Assembly: GCF_027923385.1 (NCBI RefSeq)
Contig: NZ_BSEC01000009.1
Coordinates: forward strand, 1-14,596
From: Methylocystis echinoides
Lineage (GTDB): Bacteria > Pseudomonadota > Alphaproteobacteria > Rhizobiales > Beijerinckiaceae
Direction: 5' to 3'
DNA length: 14,596 bases
Position 1 is the stretch's first letter, and every line of letters begins with the position of its first letter. The translations under genes were made by a program, and so were the position numbers. Of the stretch, positions 7,989 to 13,384 are shown piece by piece. The notes below the pieces were generated by a model. That model saw nothing but the letters and a program-made list of their open reading frames with translations. It had not been told where the DNA came from and did not search any database.

Positions 7989-8036
7989 GGGATCCGTTCG
8001 GGGAGGACGCGGGGACGACGGGTGCCGCCGCGCATC

Positions 8037-8066
8037 TGGACAGCGCGGCTCCGTCCCAGCTATATG
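8037..8066 (+). promoter_or_regulatory. Candidate promoter of the XRE regulator gene
   Basis: TGGACA at 8037-8042 and TATATG at 8061-8066 are separated by 18 bp. The operator-like GTTTGCTGTATA begins 2 bp after the -10. An alternative -10, TATAAG at 8077-8082, overlaps that element but has no convincing -35. Confidence 0.35.
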
Positions 8067-8068
8067 GT

Positions 8069-8080
8069 GTTTGCTGTATA
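8069..8080. promoter_or_regulatory. Operator-like element GTTTGCTGTATA (site B)
   Basis: This 12-mer differs by one base from GTTTGCTGTACA, the reverse complement of the element at 901-912. It lies between the -10 box and start of the XRE gene, in the divergent region shared with the T1SS operon. Autoregulation by the XRE protein would fit. Confidence 0.45.
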
Positions 8081-8124
8081 AGCGCCGCGCCGCGTGGCTT
8101 CGGTCGGCAGGAAGGTGAAACCCC

Positions 8125-8451
8125 GTGTATGCCCATCAGCAACGCCTGGACTCCGAGGAGGTGCTGGAGCTGCGTCGGGAGGGGGGACGGTATCTGAAGG
8201 AACTGCGGGAGGCGCGCGGCCTGTCGCAACGACAGCTCGCAGCTCTTGTCGGTGCGGATTACTACACCTTCATCTCGCAGCTGGAGACCGGGCGCGGTCG
8301 TATTCCTCCGGATCGGTACCGCGCGTGGGCCGAGGCGCTGGCGATCGAGCCGAGAGCGTTCGTCCGGAACGTGATGCGCTTCTACGACCCGATCACCCAC
8401 GAGATCCTGTTCGGCGATCGGAGCGCGGAGCCTGAGGGCAACGAGGCGTAG
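8125..8451 (+). CDS. XRE-family helix-turn-helix transcriptional regulator
   Basis: A 108-aa DNA-binding protein. The HTH domain spans residues ~22-76 with motifs LKELREARGLSQRQLAALVG, FISQLETGRGRIPPDRYRAW and ALAIEPRAFV. A C-terminal tail (NVMRFYDPITHEILFGD) follows; I recall this tail from a Hyphomicrobiales family but cannot name it. It starts with GTG, supported by AAGGTGA a few bases upstream. The out-of-frame ATG at 8129 is not used. It is divergent from the T1SS operon, with ~370 nt between the two starts, and is the nearest regulator to three copies of a shared operator-like element. Control of the secretion operon and the two sigma genes is inferred from position only. Confidence 0.88.
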   Translation: MYAHQQRLDSEEVLELRREGGRYLKELREARGLSQRQLAALVGADYYTFISQLETGRGRIPPDRYRAWAEALAIEPRAFVRNVMRFYDPITHEILFGDRSAEPEGNEA

Positions 8452-8536
8452 GCCGTCGACGCTCTCAGGGCCCGGATCGTTCGGATGCGCGAGGCGCGCG
8501 GGACGGCTCCAGCCTGGAGACGACCGCCCGCGCAGC

Positions 8537-8791
8537 TCAGGAGGTGGAGTGGTCCGCACCGTCCACCGTCTGTGATCCGAGGGGTGATGGGTCGTCAGAC
8601 GTCACGTCGGCGGCCGATACGGGCGCGCCGATCGCCGCCATCAGCATTCGCAATCCCTCGATCCACGTATCGGCCTCGGCCCGCGAGATGCACCCGCTGC
8701 GGCGAAAGATTTTGCCGGACTCGAGCTTGACAACAACGTCGAAGAGGCCGTCCGGCCTGTCCGTGATCCAGTATTCGACATTCTGAGGCAT
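8537..8791 (-). CDS. Small conserved protein of unknown function
   Basis: An 84-aa protein with a normal-composition core, NVEYWITDRPDGLFDVVVKL then ESGKIFRRSG and EADTWIEGLRMLMAA, followed by a polar tail. I associate this type with hypothetical proteins of Methylobacterium, from memory. No catalytic motif or membrane segment is visible. The ATG at 8791 is preferred over the GTG at 8896, whose extra 35 residues are Arg/Ala-rich and have no well-placed ribosome site; the ATG's own site (GAGGA about 15 nt upstream) is also poor. It is convergent with the XRE gene and divergent from the sigma factor gene. Function unknown. Confidence 0.65.
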   Translation of the reverse strand: MPQNVEYWITDRPDGLFDVVVKLESGKIFRRSGCISRAEADTWIEGLRMLMAAIGAPVSAADVTSDDPSPLGSQTVDGADHSTS

Positions 8792-9063
8792 CGACGCTGC
8801 CCAATAGATCCTCACTTGGCCGGCAACAGCCGCCCCGCCCACGCAGCTCGCAGTCTGACGGCGAACGCGCGCCTCTCGCCGACGTGACTCGTTCACCTCG
8901 ATCCGTTGTTCCTCGCTCGGCCTCAGACCACGTCGGGGTTCACCTGCGCGCGCGATGATCTTCGGCTCCTTCTCGGTTCAACATGTCCGCCCCCCAGGGA
9001 CGGAAGCGTGCCCCAACGCGTAGGCCGCGGAGAACGATCCGCCGCTTGCGGGGTTAGATGTTC

Positions 9064-9073
9064 ACTGTACAGT
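9064..9073. promoter_or_regulatory. Palindrome ACTGTACAGT (site C)
   Basis: A perfect 10-bp palindrome 36 bp upstream of the NepR-sigma fusion start. With its left flank it reads GTTCACTGTACAG, two mismatches from GTTTGCTGTACAG as found at the truncated sigma gene. A possible -10, TTAGAT, is at 9054-9059; no convincing -35 accompanies it. Confidence 0.45.
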
Positions 9074-9109
9074 CAGGTGGCGGGTCCTATTTGGAGGGGT
9101 GGACGCTCG

Positions 9110-9919
9110 ATGACGCGCGTGGTCGGGCCACTCCCGCCGGATGGCCCGCTGCAGATCGCCGGTTCGTCAGGCGGGATTCACGGCGGCCCGAGATCGGTTC
9201 GTGCGGCGAGCGCTTTGAGAGGACGTGAGTTGACGGACACGCTGGTTGCTCAAGACGGCGGAGTCGATCGGCCGAGCCGACAGGACCCTCCGGAACCCGC
9301 GATTCTGCCCACCGGTGTGCGGGATCATCTCGGCCTGCAGCTGCGCGCCGCCTACGAGGCCGTGACACGGGCACAGACACCGCCGCGTCTGCTGGACCTC
9401 GTCGCGCGGCTCGATGCAGCGCTGGAGGGGCCGCGCCAGGACGATGCCACTGCGTTTCGCGAGGGCCTGACCGAAACGCTGCCCGGCCTGCGCGCCTTCG
9501 CCCTCTCGCTCGTCGGCGATGCCTCGCGCGCCGACGATCTGGTCCAGGAGACTGTGCTCCGAGCCTGGGCGCGCCAGGACCTGTTCATCCCAGGTTCGAA
9601 CCTGAAGGCGTGGCTCTGCACCATCCTGCGCAACCAGTTCTACACCGAGTGCCGCAAGCGAAAGCGCGAGATCGAGGACGTGAACGGTGCCGCCGCGGCG
9701 CAGCTCACGGCGCCCGCAGCCCAGGAGCACGGGTCCGATCTGCAGATCGTCTGGTCCCATATCGGCAAGCTGCCGGAACTGCAGCGTGAGGCCCTGCTCC
9801 TCGTGGGGGCCCAAGGCCTGACCTACGAGGCTGCCGCGGAGGTGATGGGCTGTCAGACCGGGACCGTGAAGAGCCGGGTGAGCCGCGCCCGGGCCTTGCT
9901 CGTCGCGCATCTCGCCTGA
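9110..9919 (+). CDS. EcfG-type sigma factor with an N-terminal NepR-like anti-sigma segment
   Basis: A 269-aa protein, about 80-90 residues longer than usual EcfG. Residues ~67-107 read as a NepR segment: HLGLQLRAAYEAVTR, then PPRLLDLVARLD. This matches the family pattern LGxxLRxxYxxV...PxRfxxLLxxL(D/E) as I remember it. Sigma region 2 is at 118-180 (LPGLRAFALSLVGDASRADD, LVQETVLRAWARQ, LKAWLCTILRNQFYTE). Region 4 is at ~212-267 (LPELQREALLLVGAQGLTYE, GTVKSRVSRARAL). In most alphaproteobacteria nepR and ecfG are separate genes, NepR binds EcfG, and phosphorylated PhyR removes it. Here both lie in one frame with a ~10-residue linker. The ATG at 9110 has GGAGGGG ten bases upstream; a TTG at 9230 is possible and would still include NepR. 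Sigma assignment is firm; the NepR call is a motif match. Confidence 0.85.
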   Translation: MTRVVGPLPPDGPLQIAGSSGGIHGGPRSVRAASALRGRELTDTLVAQDGGVDRPSRQDPPEPAILPTGVRDHLGLQLRAAYEAVTRAQTPPRLLDLVARLDAALEGPRQDDATAFREGLTETLPGLRAFALSLVGDASRADDLVQETVLRAWARQDLFIPGSNLKAWLCTILRNQFYTECRKRKREIEDVNGAAAAQLTAPAAQEHGSDLQIVWSHIGKLPELQREALLLVGAQGLTYEAAAEVMGCQTGTVKSRVSRARALLVAHLA

Positions 9920-10590
9920 GACGGGCATCCTGACCGAGAGCGGATTTTCCACGCTCGACGGCCCCTGCATGGTTGAGACAGGTGCCCATCCGCGCTCCGC
10001 CCTGGGGCGAGTCCCGACGGGCGACGACCTGGGAACGGTCCCCCGCCGTCCTGGCCGGTGTCGAACCTCGACGGCTCGACCATCCTTGTCGGACGGATAG
10101 CCCGGGCAGAGAGACGAGGTGAGGCGCGCGACACGCTCGAAGGCCGGGGAAAGGCCAGGCGCAGGCCGGCAAAGCCGTCTCGGCCCCTATCGCGACCGCG
10201 AAACCGCCGCGGGACGCCCTGCCCCATCGCGCTTCAAGTCGCACGAGCGTGTCGCGAGCAGCGACTGCACCACGCGGCCGCCATCGTCGATGGACACCGC
10301 CGTCAGCCCGCGCTTCGGCAAGGTTCGGGCCCGTCCCGGTCGCTGCCGCCGCAGCAGGCCGCTCGTCCCGGTCCGAGCCAGAGATCATCCCCGGGCACCT
10401 CGACGGACGCTCCGCCTCCACGCGCCGCCCGTGTCGCACGAAGGTCGGCCGTGGCGTCACCGATCATTGGCAGCGCCGCGTCTGGCATCCTCGCCGCGGA
10501 GACTCTCGACGCGGTCTCCGGTGCCGCTGCGGAACAGGTCGCCCTTAACAAACTCACCCATCCCCGTACGAATCCGGGTCGCCGCTGGAC
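9920..10590. other. Intergenic region, no gene recognised
   Basis: About 670 nt follow the sigma factor with no gene I can support. Several long open frames cover it on both strands, but their translations are Arg/Pro/Ala-rich with no motif, as expected by chance at this GC content. It may hold an unseen RNA or the decayed remains of a gene. Confidence 0.4.
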
Positions 10591-10638
10591 TCACTTTGCA
10601 GAATCGGTCCACATGAACAGTCACGTTGGCAGAATCGG
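10591..10638 (+). repeat. Direct repeat upstream of the ribbon-helix-helix gene
   Basis: TCACTTTGCAGAATCGG at 10591-10607 and TCACGTTGGCAGAATCGG at 10621-10638 share TCAC and an identical GCAGAATCGG, about 31 bp (three helical turns) apart. The second copy ends 10 bp before the ATG of a ribbon-helix-helix protein. Such proteins often bind direct repeats in their own promoters, so this is a candidate operator. Confidence 0.5.
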
Positions 10639-10648
10639 GCGGGGACCG

Positions 10649-10873
10649 ATGACCGCAGAGGAACGGCTGGCTGAGCTGAAGGCGGCGGACACGCGCCGTC
10701 AGACACGTCGCAGGGAGGCTCTGAAGCAGAAGGGCATGACCCAGCAGAACGTGTGGCTGAAGCCGTCGGTCAAGGCCGTCATCGACCAGGCGATCCAGAA
10801 CGGTCGGTTCAGGAGCCGTACCGAGGCGATCGAGTGGGCGCTCGCGTCTGCCTTCGAGGAGAAGTCGGCATGA
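10649..10873 (+). CDS. Small ribbon-helix-helix (Arc/CopG-like) DNA-binding protein
   Basis: A 74-aa basic protein. The N-terminal half is charged and helical (EERLAELKAADTRRQTRRRE). The C-terminal half fits a ribbon-helix-helix fold: strand QNVWLKP at 33-39, helix A SVKAVIDQAIQN, and helix B SRTEAIEWALASAF at 56-69. The ATG at 10649 is preferred over the in-frame ATG at 10613 because the second direct repeat lies between them; neither has a strong ribosome site. A terminator follows 17 nt after the stop, so it is probably its own transcript. Position just before repC suggests a role in plasmid copy control or partition, but it could be the orphan antitoxin of a lost toxin-antitoxin pair. Confidence 0.7.
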   Translation: MTAEERLAELKAADTRRQTRRREALKQKGMTQQNVWLKPSVKAVIDQAIQNGRFRSRTEAIEWALASAFEEKSA

Positions 10874-10890
10874 TGTAACGGGCAAAGCAG

Positions 10891-10920
10891 AAGGCCCCGA
10901 GGCGGGAACCTCGAGGCCTT
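10891..10920 (+). terminator. Rho-independent-type terminator after the ribbon-helix-helix gene
   Basis: AAGGCC-C-CGAGG pairs with CCTCG-A-GGCCTT around a 6-nt loop, with one mismatch in an 11-bp stem. It is followed by only a short T run, so termination may be partial. It separates the small gene from the repC leader. Confidence 0.7.
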
Positions 10921-11002
10921 TGGACCTGACATACCCTGGGATGGGGCGCGACAGGCGATTCGCACCCCCTTTATGCCCCCTCCCCCAGGCCGTCGTCAAG
11001 AA

Positions 11003-11016
11003 CACCCTTCGGGGTG
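11003..11016. terminator. CACCC-TTCG-GGGTG hairpin in the repC leader
   Basis: A perfect 5-bp stem closed by a TTCG loop. Read on the minus strand it is followed by TTCTTG, which would make it a weak terminator for an RNA antisense to the repC leader. In repABC plasmids a small antisense RNA in this position controls repC. The hairpin is seen; the antisense RNA is inferred, and I could not identify its promoter. Confidence 0.4.
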
Positions 11017-11030
11017 AACGGTCCCGCTTT

Positions 11031-11047
11031 GCCTCCTGAGAGGAGGC
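11031..11047 (+). promoter_or_regulatory. Hairpin sequestering the repC ribosome binding site
   Basis: GCCTCCT (11031-11037) and AGGAGGC (11041-11047) form a perfect 7-bp stem with a GAG loop. The right arm contains the whole Shine-Dalgarno AGGAGG, eight bases before the GTG start of repC. In the folded state ribosome access would be blocked. Masking of the repC ribosome site by leader structure is a known theme in repABC plasmids. Confidence 0.65.
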
Positions 11048-11054
11048 GGACGAG

Positions 11055-12185
11055 GTGGAGACAGTTCATTCCGGTGGCCGGCCGCTCACGCGCGCCGCGC
11101 TCGCCGGCCGGAGACGTGCGCTCGAAGACGGGCGGACGGTCTCGCGCAGGGAGCTCTCGGCCGCGGGCCGGGACGCGGCCAAGGCCCTGAACCTGCGCCC
11201 TGCCCTGCGTTCGATCCTCTCGGCGCTCTGCGCCGTGTGGGGTGAGCAGGATTGGGAACGCCTGGTGGTGTGGCCCTCGAACGAGCACCTGTGCGGGATG
11301 ACCGGGCTGTCGGAGCGCGCGCTCCGCTACGGCCTGCGCGACCTCGTGGCCTTGGAGGTCATCACACCTCGGGACAGCGCGAACGGCAAGCGTTTCGCCA
11401 TCCGCGGGCCGGGCGGCGCCGTCATCGACGCGTACGGTTTCGACCTGACTCCCATCGTCGCCCGGAAGGGAGAATGGGCGACCGCGATCATGGAAGCCAC
11501 CGCGAGGGACGCTCAGCGAAGCCGCGCGTTCGATCTCCTGACCGTTCGTCGCCGCGCAGTGTCGGAGGCCCTCGCTGCCCTGCGCGCCCGCTTCCCGGCG
11601 ACGGATGCTGCCGATCTGCTCGCGGCGCAGGAGGCCCTCGAGCGCAGCACGCCGAGGAGACGCGCTTCTGGCGTGGGCCCTGACGTCGTCCTCGACGCCT
11701 GGGGAGAACTGCAAGTCATGGCGGAGGATCGTTTCTATCAAGCCGCCTCTGCCGGCAATTCCGGCCGTCACTTAGAACAAGACACCGGATCTCCTACCGA
11801 TCCTTGTGCAAGGGCTCCCGAGAAGGAGCCTGAGCCGACCCGTAGGCCCGAACCGTCACTCGTCGCGGCTGCTTGCCCTGTCGCTGCCGAATTCGGCGTC
11901 ACCCTCAGAAGGGAAGCGGATGTCATCGAGATCGGCCGGCTGATGCGGGGCGGGATCGGCGCGCATCCGTCGGCCTGGAGCGAGGCTTGCGAAGCCCTCG
12001 GTCCATTCCGGGCCTCGGTGCTCGTGCTGATCGTCGCGCAGCTCCACGACGACGACGTGCGCCGGGGTGAGATCCGCATCAAGAACCCAGGCGGCTACTT
12101 CAGGCAGCTCGTCCGCCTGTGTTCCGAAGGTCGCTACGGGCTCGAAGCCGAGCTCATGGCGATGCGCAGGAGGAAGATGACGTGA
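11055..12185 (+). CDS. repC: RepC-like plasmid replication initiator
   Basis: A 376-aa protein matching RepC, the initiator of repABC replicons (usually ~400 aa). The N-terminal winged-helix region shows LNLRPALRSILSALCAVWG, VVWPSNEHLCGMTGLSERAL, PRDSANGKRFAIRG and AYGFDLTPIVAR. The C-terminal region shows HPSAWSEACEALG and IKNPGGYFRQLVRLCSEGRY. The start is a GTG eight bases after AGGAGG. In known family members the origin lies inside repC; the less GC-rich stretch at ~11720-11810 is where I would look. Unusually, no repA or repB partition genes precede it: a ribbon-helix-helix gene is there instead. It may be a repC-only replicon, a module within a larger replicon, or a chromosomal remnant. 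Confidence 0.88.
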   Translation: METVHSGGRPLTRAALAGRRRALEDGRTVSRRELSAAGRDAAKALNLRPALRSILSALCAVWGEQDWERLVVWPSNEHLCGMTGLSERALRYGLRDLVALEVITPRDSANGKRFAIRGPGGAVIDAYGFDLTPIVARKGEWATAIMEATARDAQRSRAFDLLTVRRRAVSEALAALRARFPATDAADLLAAQEALERSTPRRRASGVGPDVVLDAWGELQVMAEDRFYQAASAGNSGRHLEQDTGSPTDPCARAPEKEPEPTRRPEPSLVAAACPVAAEFGVTLRREADVIEIGRLMRGGIGAHPSAWSEACEALGPFRASVLVLIVAQLHDDDVRRGEIRIKNPGGYFRQLVRLCSEGRYGLEAELMAMRRRKMT

Positions 12186-12343
12186 CCTCGGGCGAACGTC
12201 ACCCGCCCCGGACCGCCAAGCCCTGCAGATGCGCCACGCCGCGGCAGCGAATCCGGGCACCCGGATCCTGACCGATGTAGGTAGCCTCCGGATCCCGGAA
12301 CTCACGCTACGCTTGCGCGGCCATTGAACATGGGAGGCTTGCG

Positions 12344-12520
12344 GTGAAGGTGTTTCAGATCCGGCACGAGGTGACGGGCGCCATCCTCTGGACGGGCTCG
12401 GCGCCTGACCCGCTCGCTGCCCTCGACGCCATGGCGCACGAGGCGGGGTATTACGATCATTCCGACATCCCCGACCATCTCCGGGCCGGTGGACTCGCCA
12501 TCGAGGAGATCCGGGTCTAG
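12344..12520 (+). CDS. 58-aa conserved hypothetical protein
   Basis: A short frame with GTG start and GGGAGG six bases upstream. It translates as MKVFQIRHEVTGAILWTGSA, then PDPLAALDAMAHEAGYYDH and a short end IEEIRV. Composition is that of a real folded protein (beta strand, Trp-Thr-Gly turn, Ala-rich helix), unlike neighbouring chance frames. I associate this pattern with small Methylobacterium proteins, but know no function. It sits between repC and the response regulator on the same strand; gaps of 158 and 237 nt argue against tight coupling. Confidence 0.7.
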   Translation: MKVFQIRHEVTGAILWTGSAPDPLAALDAMAHEAGYYDHSDIPDHLRAGGLAIEEIRV

Positions 12521-12757
12521 CGCGCCGACAACCACGCGAAGAGGCCGATCCCTGCGGGCGCCGGGCACGCTGCGGTCATCGAGGCGCCTGCAGTGCCGTT
12601 CCGCCAGGAGGCCGGGCAGGTACCGCGGCACCCGGCACTCTCGGTGCGAGGGGTTCGGCGCGTGATCGCCCCGAACCCGGTCCCCATCGGACAGGTTTGT
12701 GTGGGACGCAATCGGGATCAACTGCGTTACTGCGGCGACGAAGTGTGGAGATCCAGG

Positions 12758-13162
12758 ATGGCAGACGCCGTCGCGTCGCAACGCGCTGTTCTGATTGTCG
12801 AGGACAATCCCGTGCAGCTCATGGATGCGGCTGCGGCCCTTCGCGACGCGGGATACGAAGTCGCGGAGGCCGCCACTGTCGAAGCCGCCCAGGCTCATCT
12901 GGCGGCCCGTCCCGAACTTGTGGCCATGGTCGCGGACGTGGACTTGGCAGGCGAGCCCTTGAGTGGCTTCACCCTGGCCAAAGCCGTCGCGGCGCGCTGG
13001 CCCGAACTGGCGATCCTGATCGTGTCGGGTGTGGCTTGGCCGGCCGAGGAGCAGATGCCGATGGGCGCTCGCTACCTGCGCAAACCGTTCACACCGGAGG
13101 AGCTGGCCGGCGCGCTGGGGGCTGTGCTGGCGGCGCGGGGCGTAGGGTCCGTGCCGCATTGA
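12758..13162 (+). CDS. Single-domain CheY-like response regulator
   Basis: A 134-aa receiver domain with no output domain. Acidic pocket residues E15-D16 (VLIVEDN), phospho-acceptor most likely D60 in VADVDLAG, switch serine S90 in LIVSG and the conserved lysine K109 in YLRKPF are all present, so it should be phosphorylated. The ATG at 12758 has GGAG seven bases upstream; an in-frame ATG at 12593 would add 55 residues of atypical sequence. No histidine kinase is nearby, so its partner lies elsewhere. It lacks the FATGUY signature of receivers tied to the general stress response. A long hairpin follows the stop codon. Confidence 0.93.
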   Translation: MADAVASQRAVLIVEDNPVQLMDAAAALRDAGYEVAEAATVEAAQAHLAARPELVAMVADVDLAGEPLSGFTLAKAVAARWPELAILIVSGVAWPAEEQMPMGARYLRKPFTPEELAGALGAVLAARGVGSVPH

Positions 13163-13172
13163 CGGTGGCCAG

Positions 13173-13217
13173 CCCAGCGTGCGCCGGCGCGGGAAATCCG
13201 CGCCGGCGCACGCTGGG
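13173..13217. terminator. Perfect 20-bp inverted repeat, likely bidirectional terminator
   Basis: A 20-bp arm at 13173-13192 is exactly complementary to 13198-13217 around the 5-nt loop GAAAT. It starts 10 nt after the response regulator stop and ends 17 nt before the stop of the converging truncated gene. No T tract follows on either side, so the terminator role rests on position and stem strength. Confidence 0.65.
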
Positions 13218-13234
13218 ACGCATCACGGCGAGGT

Positions 13235-13343
13235 TCAGGTCCCACTGTCGCCGGCGCTGGCATCGTCGCTACCATCGAGCAGCCAGTCCGGTATCCCGGG
13301 AAGCACTTCCCTGGCGACCTCACCGGCGGTCTTCAGTGCCCGC
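13235..13343 (-). pseudogene. C-terminal remnant of a gene interrupted by the IS element
   Basis: The minus strand reads ALKTAGEVAREVLPGIPDWL, then LDGSDDASAGDSGT and a TGA stop (13237-13235). This looks like the C-terminus of a genuine helical protein with an acidic tail, not a chance frame. The frame begins exactly at the end of the IS256-type element. Family unknown; the N-terminal part should lie beyond the other end of the element, outside the window. Confidence 0.5.
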
Positions 13344-13366
13344 GGGACTGTCAGGAATTCCGTGTG
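13344..13366 (-). repeat. Terminal inverted repeat of the IS256-family element (one end)
   Basis: GGGACTGTCAGGAATTC at 13344-13360 resembles IS256-family ends as I remember them. It lies ~20 bp beyond the transposase stop codon. The other end and the 8-bp target duplication expected for this family are outside the window, so the exact boundary is approximate. Confidence 0.5.
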
Positions 13367-13384
13367 CGGGCGGCGGGTTGAACA

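Noticed and set aside
8906..9109. 68-residue N-terminal extension of the sigma fusion
   Set aside because: It would place the palindrome and possible promoter inside the coding region, while the ATG at 9110 has a good ribosome site.
9705..10460. 251-aa minus-strand frame and overlapping frames between the sigma factor and the ribbon-helix-helix gene
   Set aside because: Arg/Pro/Ala-rich with no motif, and overlapping the sigma factor's region 4.
10649..10873. Toxin-antitoxin pair
   Set aside because: The ribbon-helix-helix protein has no toxin-like partner next to it; a terminator and repC follow.
12672..12698. Possible EcfG-type promoter, CGAAC-N17-GGTTT, before the response regulator
   Set aside because: It misses the consensus GGAAC and CGTT by one base each; such near matches are expected by chance at this length.
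12302..13159. 285-aa minus-strand frame
   Set aside because: Antisense to the 58-aa gene and the response regulator, which has all receiver residues.
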